Positions 15,737-24,556 of a stretch of 36,653 bases of DNA are shown piece by piece. The stretch is from NCBI GenBank assembly GCA_017987115.1, contig JAGNUG010000025.1:1-36653 (forward strand), in the 5' to 3' direction. This stretch comes from Flavobacteriales bacterium (GTDB lineage Bacteria; Bacteroidota; Bacteroidia; Flavobacteriales_F; PHOS-HE28). Within the stretch, counting starts at the first letter, position 1. Every line of letters begins with the position of its first letter. The notes below the pieces were generated by a model that was given only the letters and a program-made list of their open reading frames with translations, was not told where the DNA came from and made no database searches. The position numbers were made by a program, and so were the translations under genes.

Positions 15737-16171
15737 TCACTGGGTCTTCAGATGTAGCTCCAGATCGTCACCGACTTGGCGCAACCAAAGCTGCGTTTCC
15801 GTTAACCTGCGTATTTGGTAGGTACCGTCTGCAGCATCATTCTCGAAATCCATCACCAGTTCTTCATCGCTATTCTGAAAATTCCACGTTCCATTCGTAT
15901 CGAACGTGAAGTCTGCTCCGAACACAGTGTAAGTTGCGAGTAGCGTTGCATCGCCATCGCTCGTTAGCGTAAGAACATAATTGTCAAAGTCGCTGGTCAC
16001 ATTGTTACCGTCAGCAGTGGCTTGGTCGATCACCCACGTGTTGGCTACACGTTCAGTGCGCGACGTAAGAGAGATAGCAGGGCCATCGTCGTATTTTTTG
16101 CATGCGGTGACGGCAAGTAGAAGGATCAGAGAGAATAGAGCAAGAAGGGGAAGATTGTATTTGGTAGTCAT
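15737..16171 (-). CDS. Lipoprotein, lipocalin-like, first gene of the operon
   Basis: This 144-residue protein has a signal peptide 'LLALFSLILLLAVTACKKYD', lipidated at Cys24. It then follows its neighbour block for block: 'DGPAISLTSRTERVANTW', 'NNVTSDFDNYVLTLTSDG', 'DATLLATYTVFGADFTF', 'TNGTWNFQNSDEELVMDF', 'TQLWLRQVGDDLELHL'. Conserved Trp and the 'VTSDFDxY' block are shared by both. The two genes arose by tandem duplication. The Lys residues right after the Cys (CKKY) suggest periplasmic or surface lipoproteins, but sorting cannot be settled from sequence. No enzyme motif is seen. It heads the operon that ends with the FMN reductase. Confidence 0.85.
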   Translation of the reverse strand: MTTKYNLPLLALFSLILLLAVTACKKYDDGPAISLTSRTERVANTWVIDQATADGNNVTSDFDNYVLTLTSDGDATLLATYTVFGADFTFDTNGTWNFQNSDEELVMDFENDAADGTYQIRRLTETQLWLRQVGDDLELHLKTQ

Positions 16172-16795
16172 AATTGCTTGTTTAGATCAACTCATTCTAT
16201 ATAGACCATGCCATAGCGGTTCATGTATCATGAATATCCAGTGAACATCGGGCTTCTAGGGCTATGATAGAAAACACCGGATCCTCTAAAAGGGCTCTGA
16301 TCGTGGAAATATGTACCAGGTTCTTACCGGATATGGGGTGATCGATTCACAGGACAGTTGTTATATGTGATGATGCCCTTTCGATAACAATGGCGAATTG
16401 TTCCTGTCGAGTGAACTTTGATGAAGAACATGATTTTAATGAGCTACACTTTCGGTCTTTTGCGTTGCTTGCTGATCGTGAAGAAAAGTTCTATCCTAAT
16501 AATGTCGTGCCTAGAAAATTGAGGGTCCTGATTTGATACAAGGTCATACTTGTTCGTTCGAGATCCGTGGCATTGATCAGCTGTTTTCCGCAGATCAACA
16601 AGCATTTTGAATTTCTGAAGATTGAATTTCTGCGGAAGTTTTTCCCCAAAATTCTACACTCGGTCCGTGTTGATCAAAAGCCTTTTTATCCCTCCTAGTA
16701 TTGGAGTACTACAGCGGCGCGGAAAAGGGTAGGACATCCTTGAGCAGCTCTCCCATGACCGTGCCGAATTCCTCTTGTGAAGAACGTCGGAAGCA
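16172..16795. other. Long divergent intergenic region upstream of the giant hybrid sensor
   Basis: About 620 bases with no gene. It separates the lipoprotein operon (minus) from the giant signalling gene (plus) and must carry both promoters. It holds the inverted/direct repeat structure at 16586-16637. Confidence 0.5.
16586..16637. promoter_or_regulatory. Inverted repeat enclosing a tandem 11-mer, upstream of the giant sensor
   Basis: TTCCGCAGA (16586-16594) and TCTGCGGAA (16629-16637) are perfect 9-bp inverted repeats. Inside and overlapping the right arm, TTGAATTTCTG occurs twice (16607-16617 and 16622-16632), 15 bases apart. The right arm is followed by GTTTTT. It could be an operator, or a terminator-like attenuator about 160-210 bases before the gene start. 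Confidence 0.4.
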
Positions 16796-16849
16796 ATGCA
16801 TTCCAACAATTATCTTGGTGCTCCGAAATGCCCTATCCACTTACTAATT

Positions 16850-19800
16850 ATGCCGAAGAGTCGTGAAATGAAGGAACCCGAAATGCTTACCATTCCGGAA
16901 ACCGCTTCCCTATTGCATGTCCATCCGAACACCATCCGTGCTTGGATGCGAAAAGGGAAGTTGGTCGCGGTGAAAATGGGCAAGGAAGAAGTAGACATGT
17001 TCCACAAGGCCGATGTACAAAAATTGATCAAACCATTGGAGAAACAGGGCGCGATCGTGAAAGAGGACCTACAGGCATTTCCGGTGGTGGGGATCGGCGC
17101 ATCGGCCGGTGGTATGGATGCCATGGGCAAGTTGCTTTCCAAGTTGCCAACGGACCTTGGTCTCGCTTACATCTTCGTTACACACATGGAAGATGATCGA
17201 GAGGAAATGGTAGTGGAATTGCTGCAAAAGAAAACAGCCCTACCCGTTGTGATCTCAGAGAATGGTGCACGTTTGAAACCAGATCAACTCTACGTTGCGG
17301 CAGCAGGAATGCATGTTTCCGTTGTGAACAATTCGATCACATTACAGCGTCCTGGGAATTTGCCTCAAGCCATGATACGCCCCATAGATGCATTGTTCAG
17401 GGGACTGGCGAATGAATACCAGAATAATGCCATCGGTATTTTATTGAGCGGTGGAGGTATGGATGGTACGCAAGGATTGCGAGCGATCAAAGCCGAAGAT
17501 GGATTGGCAATTGTGCAAGATGGCTCAGCGCTTGACCCAGCCATGCCACGGAATGCACAAGAGGCAGGGGTTGTCGATCTTGTATTGGCGCCAGAAGCGA
17601 TCGGTCCGCAACTCACCGAACTGGTAGAGCGCCTTTTCCCTTCGGGGGATACGCGTTTGCCTGCTAAACATGAAAATGAACTGCACCGGATCTTACGCCT
17701 CATGCGCGAACTACGTGGTGTTGATTTTACGCAGTACAAGGAAACGACGATCCATCGGCGTATCATTCGACGCATGGTACTGAGCAAGTGTACCAAGTTG
17801 AGCGACTACCTGAAATTATTGCGTGAAGTCCCTGCCGAAGTGGATACGCTCTTCACTGAGTTGTTGATCAACGTGACCAGTTTCTTTCGTGATCCCGATT
17901 TCCACAAAGCCCTTAATGAGCATGTATTCCCGGAATTGTTCAAGGATCGAGCAGGGAATGATACACTGCGTATCTGGATCCCGGCATGCGCTGGTGGTGA
18001 GGAAGTAGTTTCAGTAGCGATCGATCTCTTGGAATTCCTCCGGAAGCAGTCCATCACGACCACTGTGCAGATATTCGCTACCGACCTGAATGAACGCAAC
18101 ATTGACAAGGCGCGTTTGGGGATCTACAAGAAAACCGCGTTGCAGGATATCGAGCCTGAACGATTGCGTCAATTCTTCCAACCGGTGGATGGGCACTATC
18201 AAGTAATCAAGAGCATTCGCGATATGTGCGTATTCGCGAAGCATGACCTTCTTAAGGATCCACCATTCTCTCGGGTGGACCTGATCAGTTGCCAGAATAT
18301 GTTGATCTATATGGAGAACGCGTCACAAGGTCGCATCCTGAAGAATTTCCATTATGCATTGACACCGAATGGATTCTTGGCTCTAGGGAAAAGTGAGACC
18401 GTTGCCAATGCTCCGGACCTATTCGTGCAACCGGAACGCGGTCATAAGGTATTTCAAAAGAAGAATGCAGGGGCTGCTACAATACCGTTGGATCTTAATT
18501 TCAAACCATCCTTGTTACAACCGTTATCAACGATGGTGCCCAATGGTCCGCGTCCTGCCGTGAACTCTGTGGAACTGGAACGCGATCTCGAGCATGTTCT
18601 TTTGGAACGGCATGTACCCGCCAGTGTTCTGGTGAACAAACACTTTGAGATCGTTCGGTTCATGGGCCCTGCTTCCAAATACATTCTCCCGCGAAGTGGA
18701 AGAGCAACATTGAACCTATTGAAGATGGTGCGTGAGGACCTCGTCTTTGAAGTGCGTACGCTATTGCAGCGCGCCCGTAGGGACAAGTCATCAGCTCAAA
18801 AAGCAGGCATACCTGTGAAGTTCAACAACGTATTGTATGACCTGACCATTGAAGTTGAACCGATCGGAGGAATACGTGACCCCCATTTCTTAGTGGTCTT
18901 TAAAGACCAAGTGGCCGCAGCATTTGAACCGATCGATAAGGATGCACTTAAGTCAAAACAGCGCGATGCTCGCGATAAGCGCATTGCCATGCTTGAGCGG
19001 GACCTGAGGGATGCACGCGAACAATTACGTATTATCAGCGAGGAAAGTGAACTTGGTACACAAGAACTCCAAGCGGCGAATGAGGAAGTGGTCTCTTCTA
19101 ATGAAGAGCTGCAAAGCATCAATGAAGAATTGGAGACCAGTAAAGAGGAACTCCAAAGCATTAATGAGGAGTATGCTACGATCAATGAGGAATTGCGATT
19201 ACGTAATGACTCATTGAAGGAAAGCCAGGACCGCTTGGAACTGGCCACTCGTACTGGCAAAGTGGGGATATGGGATTGGGATATTGTCGCTGATCACATT
19301 ACGTGGAGCGAATCGCATTATGCCCTCCATGGCGTGAAACCCGGAATCTTTGAACCGACAGTGAAAGGATTTGCCGAACTGGTGCATCCAGAGGATCGGG
19401 ACCGTATTGTTGCGGCCATTGATGCAGCGTTGAAACATAATGCTAAGTACGAACTCGAGTTCCGTTCAGTGCGGCCGGACGGAAAAGTGATCTGGCTTTT
19501 CTCGAACGCGTCGGTGATCCGGGCTAACGGAAAGCCCGTGCGCATGCTGGGCGCAACGCTGGACATCACTGATCTCAAGGTAGCGGAAAGCGCTTTACAG
19601 GAACGCACCCGCGCACTCGAGGTGATGAACACAGTTGGGGCCTCGTTGATCGCCGAGGTCGATACCGAGACGATCATTCAGGCTGTTACCGACGCGGCGC
19701 GGCTGGTGAGCGGTGCCGAATTCGGCGCCTTCTTCCACAACCGGATCGACGAGAAAGGAGAGTCCTATATGCTCTACACGCTCAGCGGGGTTCCGCACGA

Positions 19801-22800
19801 GGCGTTCGAAAAATTCCCCATGCCCCGGGCCACGCAACTGTTCGGACCCACCTTCCGGGGCGAAGGCGTGATCCGGATCGACGACGTGCGCAAGGACCCG
19901 CGGTACGGCAAAATGGCACCTCACTACGGCATGCCCAAGGGGCACCTGCCCGTATGCAGCTATCTGGCGGTGCCGGTGGTATCCCGGAACGGTCAGGTGC
20001 TCGGCGGGCTTTTCTTCGGTCACAAGGAGCCGGGTCGATTCAACAAGGAAGGGGAGGAAATGGTCACCACCCTTGCCTCTCAAGCGGCCATGGCCCTGGA
20101 CAATGCAGGCTTGCACGATGCGCTACAGAAGGAGTTGGAGCAGCAGCGGATCGCGGAGGTAGCGCTGCGCGAGAGCGAGCAGCGCTATCGGGAGTTGTTG
20201 ACATCACTGCCAGCTGCGGTGTTTGCTTGTGACGCCGAAGGCCACTTGGGTGTGTACAACGAAGCCGCCGTACAGCTTTGGGGACGGCAACCGGAAACGG
20301 ACGAGCGATGGACCGGAGCCTTGGGGCTGTTCGACAAGGATGGCCATGCGATCGCGAAGGCCCAGAGCCCCATTGCACGCGCGATCGGGGAAGAGAAGTC
20401 CATCCGGGATGAGGTCATCATCGCACGCCCCGATGGCTCCCGGCGCAATGCTATGGCTTATGCTGAGCCGATGCGGGACGCCTCAGGAAAGGTGATCGGT
20501 GGACATTGCGTGTTGATCGACATCACCGAACGGAAAGAAGCTGAGGCTGAACGGGAGCAGCTTTCCGGCATGCTCGAACGCAGCCTGAACGAGATCTTCA
20601 TCTTCGATCTGGACAGTTTGAATTTCGAGTACGTGAACCACGGCGCATTGCGCAATCTGGGGTACACGCTCGAGCAGATGCGGAGCATGACTCCGTTGGA
20701 CATCAAGCCCGGAATGAACGCGCGGCAGTTCGATGAAATTGTAAAACCTCTTCGCAAGGGCGAAGAGGAAATGATCGAGTTCTATACGGTGCACCGCCGT
20801 GCAGACGGAAGTGACTACCCTGTGGAGGTGCATCTGCAGGTCTTGCAGAACGGCCCCAAGCGCTTGTTCATGGCCATGATCCTCGACATCACGGAAAGGA
20901 AATTGGACGAGGAGCGGATGCTCGATCTAGGTGCGCGCTTGGACCTTGCGTTGGATTCGGCCGATCTGGGAACATGGAACATCGATGGCAAGGTTGAGCA
21001 GATGACCACCGATGGTCGGTTCAAGTCCATTTTCGGATGGCAGGAGGATACGATCTCCGTTGCACAAGCGTTCGGAGTGCTCCATCCCGATGATCGCGAA
21101 CGGGTATCGGCCGCCATTGCCGGGGCCACCAGACCAGAGGACACCGTGCCCTACGAGATCGAATACCGCGTCATCCATCCTGATGGCTCCATCCATTGGG
21201 TGTTGGCCAAGGGCCGGTCGACCTTTACGGTGGGAGCCGCAGGCAAGGAACTCCTGAGTTTCGACGGAACGGTTCTGGACATTACAGAGCGTAAGGCCTC
21301 CGATGCTGCGGAACGCCGGTTGGCGGCCATCGTGGAATCATCCGAAGATGCGATCATCGGGGTGGATCTGGAAGGGGTCATCTCCGACTGGAACGACGGG
21401 GCAGAGATTCTATTCGGGTACGCTGAGGAAGAAGTGATCGGCCGATCGATCACGGTCCTGCTGCCCGACGATCGTAAAGAAGAGGAATCAAACCTGCTCA
21501 CACGGATCGCGAATGGCGAACGGGTAGAACATTTCGAGACCAAACGACAACGGAAAAATGGCTCGTTGGTGGATGTGGCGTTGAGCATTTCAGCGATCAA
21601 GGACGAGCTGGGTGTCGTTGTCGGGGCCGCCAAGATCGCCCGCGACATTACCATTGCTAAACGAGCGGAAGAAGAACTTCGCACCAGCGAGCAACGGTTC
21701 CATCTATTGGCGGACAATGTTTCGCAGTTGATCTGGATGGCCGAAGCGGATGGAAGCAACATCTGGTTCAACAAGCGCTGGTATGAATTCACCGGTATGA
21801 CCAACGAGGAGATACAAGCCAACCCCAAAGCCCTGTATCATCCGGATCATTTCGCAAGGGCCACCACCTCCATGTATGAACGAATGGGGAAAGGGGAGCA
21901 ATGGGATGACGTGTACCCGTTGAAGGGAAAGGATGGGAAGTACCATTGGTTCTTGGCCAATGCAATGCCCGTGAAGGATGGGGATGGCACGGTGCTCCGG
22001 TGGTTCGGTACGTGTACCGATATCACCGACCAGCGCTTAGCACAAGAGAAGATGCGAGAGAGCGAGGAACGGTTCCGCTTATTGGCGGACAACATCGCCC
22101 AGCTCGCTTGGATCGCTGAGCCGAATGGGGACATCCATTGGTACAATAAACGGTGGTTCGATTATTCCGGCACCACACCGGAAGAAATGGATGGATGGGG
22201 ATGGACGAAGATCCACCATCCGGACCATGTGGAACGCGTGACCGAGAAATTCAAGAAGCACATACAGGAAGAGCGCGATTGGGAGGATACCTTCCCGATC
22301 CGTGGTGCGGATGGCCAGTATCGTTGGTTCCTTTCCCGGGCGTTCCCGGTGCGCGATGGCCAAGGTGTGGTGCAGCGGTGGTTCGGTACAAATACGGATG
22401 TGACCAAGGAACGTGAAGCAAGGAGATTACTCCAGGAGAGCGAGGAACGCATGCGTTTGTTGGCGGAGAACATGTCGCAGATGGCCTATATCGCTTCCAC
22501 CGACATGAAGATACAATGGGTGAATAAGCGTTGGTTGGATTATACAGGCTTGGATGCTCAGGACATGAACAACGGTGGTTGGGAGCGTGCGGTTCATCCC
22601 GAAGACCTGTCGAAGATCACAGCCACTTTCGCGGAAGCAATTTCTTCCAAACGGCCATGGGAACATGTCTTTAAATTGAAGAACAAAGAAGGAGAATATC
22701 GATGGTTCCTTTCGATCAGCGTCCCGATCATCAATGAAAAGGGTGAGATTGAAAAGTGGTTCGGTACCAATACCGACATTACGGATCGCAAAGCCGTGGA

Positions 22801-23923
22801 AGAAGAACTGGCAACGATCGCGACGAACAAGGACAACTTCCTGGCAACTCTTGCACATGAACTCAGAGGTCCTTTGGCCCCGCTGAAGAACGGGTTACAA
22901 CTGATGGAAATGGCAACCGATGACCCAGCAGTGCAAGAGAACACACGCGGGATGATGGTGCGCCAACTGGACCACATGGTGCGCTTGGTGGACGACCTGA
23001 TGGACCTTAGCCGGATCAACACCGGCAAGTTCAAACTCAACATGGACGAAGTAGATATCAGTGATGTGGTGGCCACAGCCATGGAGGCCAGCAGACCCGA
23101 GATCGATCGTAACGGACACACATTGAGTGTTGACGTGAGCAGCGAAATGCTCTTGGTGAAAGGTGATCGTGATCGGCTGGTACAGGTGGTTTCCAACCTT
23201 TTGAACAATGCGGCCAAATACACACCAGAAAAAGGCAGGATCAGTGTGGTCGTTGAACATAGAGCGAATGATGTATTGATCCGTGTAAAGGACAACGGCA
23301 TCGGTATAGCGCCGGAACACATCAATAATGTGTTCGACATGTTCGCGCAAGTGGATATGCAACAGAAATCAAGATCGGGAGGTGGGTTGGGTATTGGACT
23401 GAACATTGTACAGCGAATGATGGAAAATCATAACGGGTCTGTGCATGCCTATAGTGAAGGCCTAGGAAAAGGCAGTGAATTCACCTTAAGGATACCGCGC
23501 ATGACAGATAAGATCGTACCGGCCGCCATCCCGGTGAACACAGTCAGCGAGCAAGGTGCCAAGCGGCGCGTACTGATCGTGGATGATAATGAAGATGCGG
23601 CCCTTTCCATGTCCATGATCCTGAAGAAACGCGGACATACTGTCAATGTAGCGCACGATGGGCAAGCTGCAGTTGCGGCAGGAGCGGAGTTCAAACCCGA
23701 ATTGGTGATCATGGATATCGGCATGCCCAAGATGAACGGCTACGAAGCATGCGCGGCAATGCGCAACACCAATTGGGGAAAGAATTGCCTGATCTTCGCA
23801 CTAAGCGGTTGGGGTCAAGAAGAGGATCGGCAGAAAAGCAAGGAGGCGGGTTTTGATCGACATGTGGTCAAACCCATAGATCGCGCTACGTTGGAGTGGA
23901 TCGTATTGCAAGAAAAAGGATGA
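16850..23923 (+). CDS. Giant hybrid signalling protein: HTH-CheB-CheR-PAS/GAF array-histidine kinase-receiver
   Basis: About 2,357 residues counted from the ATG at 16850; starts at 16796, 16868 or 16883 are also possible. Order: excisionase/MerR-like HTH (12-60: 'LTIPETASLLHVHPNTIRAW'); CheB methylesterase (79-265) with Ser85 in 'GIGASAGG', His112 and Asp205, spaced as in CheB; CheR methyltransferase (278-537; 'TELLINVTSFFRDP', 'ACAGGEEVVSVAI'); divergent PAS (574-686); coiled coil (704-790, 'SSNEELQSINEELETSKEEL'); PAS (792-914); GAF (921-1087); seven PAS domains (1111-1979); HisKA with His2003 in 'LAHELRGPL'; HATPase (2101-2217; 'NLLNNAAKYT', 'DNGIGIAPEH', 'GGGLGIGLNI'); receiver with Asp2289 in 'VIMDIGMP'. 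There is no membrane segment, so it is cytoplasmic. CheB-CheR-PAS-kinase fusions are known; the N-terminal HTH is unusual. It probably senses several signals and phosphorylates its own receiver. Confidence 0.95.
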   Translation: MPKSREMKEPEMLTIPETASLLHVHPNTIRAWMRKGKLVAVKMGKEEVDMFHKADVQKLIKPLEKQGAIVKEDLQAFPVVGIGASAGGMDAMGKLLSKLPTDLGLAYIFVTHMEDDREEMVVELLQKKTALPVVISENGARLKPDQLYVAAAGMHVSVVNNSITLQRPGNLPQAMIRPIDALFRGLANEYQNNAIGILLSGGGMDGTQGLRAIKAEDGLAIVQDGSALDPAMPRNAQEAGVVDLVLAPEAIGPQLTELVERLFPSGDTRLPAKHENELHRILRLMRELRGVDFTQYKETTIHRRIIRRMVLSKCTKLSDYLKLLREVPAEVDTLFTELLINVTSFFRDPDFHKALNEHVFPELFKDRAGNDTLRIWIPACAGGEEVVSVAIDLLEFLRKQSITTTVQIFATDLNERNIDKARLGIYKKTALQDIEPERLRQFFQPVDGHYQVIKSIRDMCVFAKHDLLKDPPFSRVDLISCQNMLIYMENASQGRILKNFHYALTPNGFLALGKSETVANAPDLFVQPERGHKVFQKKNAGAATIPLDLNFKPSLLQPLSTMVPNGPRPAVNSVELERDLEHVLLERHVPASVLVNKHFEIVRFMGPASKYILPRSGRATLNLLKMVREDLVFEVRTLLQRARRDKSSAQKAGIPVKFNNVLYDLTIEVEPIGGIRDPHFLVVFKDQVAAAFEPIDKDALKSKQRDARDKRIAMLERDLRDAREQLRIISEESELGTQELQAANEEVVSSNEELQSINEELETSKEELQSINEEYATINEELRLRNDSLKESQDRLELATRTGKVGIWDWDIVADHITWSESHYALHGVKPGIFEPTVKGFAELVHPEDRDRIVAAIDAALKHNAKYELEFRSVRPDGKVIWLFSNASVIRANGKPVRMLGATLDITDLKVAESALQERTRALEVMNTVGASLIAEVDTETIIQAVTDAARLVSGAEFGAFFHNRIDEKGESYMLYTLSGVPHEAFEKFPMPRATQLFGPTFRGEGVIRIDDVRKDPRYGKMAPHYGMPKGHLPVCSYLAVPVVSRNGQVLGGLFFGHKEPGRFNKEGEEMVTTLASQAAMALDNAGLHDALQKELEQQRIAEVALRESEQRYRELLTSLPAAVFACDAEGHLGVYNEAAVQLWGRQPETDERWTGALGLFDKDGHAIAKAQSPIARAIGEEKSIRDEVIIARPDGSRRNAMAYAEPMRDASGKVIGGHCVLIDITERKEAEAEREQLSGMLERSLNEIFIFDLDSLNFEYVNHGALRNLGYTLEQMRSMTPLDIKPGMNARQFDEIVKPLRKGEEEMIEFYTVHRRADGSDYPVEVHLQVLQNGPKRLFMAMILDITERKLDEERMLDLGARLDLALDSADLGTWNIDGKVEQMTTDGRFKSIFGWQEDTISVAQAFGVLHPDDRERVSAAIAGATRPEDTVPYEIEYRVIHPDGSIHWVLAKGRSTFTVGAAGKELLSFDGTVLDITERKASDAAERRLAAIVESSEDAIIGVDLEGVISDWNDGAEILFGYAEEEVIGRSITVLLPDDRKEEESNLLTRIANGERVEHFETKRQRKNGSLVDVALSISAIKDELGVVVGAAKIARDITIAKRAEEELRTSEQRFHLLADNVSQLIWMAEADGSNIWFNKRWYEFTGMTNEEIQANPKALYHPDHFARATTSMYERMGKGEQWDDVYPLKGKDGKYHWFLANAMPVKDGDGTVLRWFGTCTDITDQRLAQEKMRESEERFRLLADNIAQLAWIAEPNGDIHWYNKRWFDYSGTTPEEMDGWGWTKIHHPDHVERVTEKFKKHIQEERDWEDTFPIRGADGQYRWFLSRAFPVRDGQGVVQRWFGTNTDVTKEREARRLLQESEERMRLLAENMSQMAYIASTDMKIQWVNKRWLDYTGLDAQDMNNGGWERAVHPEDLSKITATFAEAISSKRPWEHVFKLKNKEGEYRWFLSISVPIINEKGEIEKWFGTNTDITDRKAVEEELATIATNKDNFLATLAHELRGPLAPLKNGLQLMEMATDDPAVQENTRGMMVRQLDHMVRLVDDLMDLSRINTGKFKLNMDEVDISDVVATAMEASRPEIDRNGHTLSVDVSSEMLLVKGDRDRLVQVVSNLLNNAAKYTPEKGRISVVVEHRANDVLIRVKDNGIGIAPEHINNVFDMFAQVDMQQKSRSGGGLGIGLNIVQRMMENHNGSVHAYSEGLGKGSEFTLRIPRMTDKIVPAAIPVNTVSEQGAKRRVLIVDDNEDAALSMSMILKKRGHTVNVAHDGQAAVAAGAEFKPELVIMDIGMPKMNGYEACAAMRNTNWGKNCLIFALSGWGQEEDRQKSKEAGFDRHVVKPIDRATLEWIVLQEKG

Positions 23924-24007
23924 TGCAATTTCGGGGGTAGAGAATGGTTATACAGTAAGTACGGAATGGTTTTCGCATTCCTGTGGTTGAAGTTATACTA
24001 CAAGAAC

Positions 24008-24244
24008 ATGTTGAACACGAAAAACCAGAAGCCATCACCCGAAAAACCCCGTGTACCAGTTAAGGAACCCGGTCAACCGCCATTACCGGTGCGTGAACCG
24101 GACCAACCGATAAAACCGGTCCCTGACCCTGTGCCCGGTACACCCACTCGGACTCCGCACGAAGTGCCGCCGAACCCAGGTCAACCTGCGCCAGCAACAC
24201 CGCATCACCCTACGGATCCGAACCCACCACAACCGCAAGGCTGA
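24008..24244 (+). CDS. Short proline-rich disordered protein
   Basis: 78 residues from the ATG at 24008; an upstream Met at 23966 adds 14 residues of hydrophobic character that fit poorly. The sequence is dominated by Pro with Glu, Lys, Gly and Thr in repeated 'P-V-[KR]-E-P-[GD]-Q-P' units ('VPVKEPGQPPLPVREPDQP', 'IKPVPDPVPGTPTRTPHEV') and ends 'PNPPQPQG'. There is no domain, signal or membrane helix in the shorter form. It follows the giant sensor gene by 84 bases and is closed by a strong terminator, so it may be co-transcribed. Function unknown. Confidence 0.6.
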   Translation: MLNTKNQKPSPEKPRVPVKEPGQPPLPVREPDQPIKPVPDPVPGTPTRTPHEVPPNPGQPAPATPHHPTDPNPPQPQG

Positions 24245-24260
24245 TTCTTTGTAGTTGACC

Positions 24261-24304
24261 AATGCGAACACCCAAAGCGGTACTCCACTTTGGGTGTTCG
24301 CATT
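24261..24304. terminator. Strong bidirectional intrinsic terminator
   Basis: AATGCGAACACCCAAAG (24261-24277) pairs perfectly over 17 bp with CTTTGGGTGTTCGCATT (24288-24304) around a 10-base loop, then TAAATA. It lies between the stop of the Pro-rich gene (24244) and the stop of the convergent gene at 24329. Confidence 0.85.
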
Positions 24305-24328
24305 TAAATATTCACACTCCTGCAGTTC

Positions 24329-24556
24329 TCAATGAATGCCTTGGGGGCCGGGGTTCAATGGAGGTTGTGGTGCTCCATGGTCTCCTTGCACACTATTGGG
24401 GATACTTGCCTCTTGCTTTTCTTCATTGGCCTCGATTCCTTCAGCACCTTCCTTGTCCTTGCTTGGACCGGGTGTTGGAACCTCCTCACCCTTTGAAGTT
24501 GGTTTCTTGGGTTTAGGGTCTTCAGATAGTCGTTTCTTGGAGGATTCGTTCTTCAT
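24329..24556 (-). CDS. Short charged, Pro/Glu/Lys-rich disordered protein
   Basis: 75 residues from the ATG at 24556 ('MKNESSKKRLSEDPKPKKP'); a longer frame to 24667 adds 37 residues of different character. The body has 'TSKGEEVPTPGPSKDKEGAE' and ends 'GAPQPPLNPGPQGIH'. It has no Trp, Tyr, Phe or Cys and should be unfolded. It converges with the Pro-rich gene at 24008-24244, and both share the 17-bp terminator. Such small charged proteins are often tail-like or stress-protective, but nothing here proves this. Reality as a gene is supported by composition and the shared terminator only. Confidence 0.5.
   Translation of the reverse strand: MKNESSKKRLSEDPKPKKPTSKGEEVPTPGPSKDKEGAEGIEANEEKQEASIPNSVQGDHGAPQPPLNPGPQGIH

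Noticed and set aside
22594-23406. Long antisense frame of 270 residues inside the giant sensor gene, plus others at 21151-21828 and 19595-20116
   Set aside because: Products are Ser/Arg-rich shadows of the coding strand, with no family pattern; the plus-strand domains are unambiguous.
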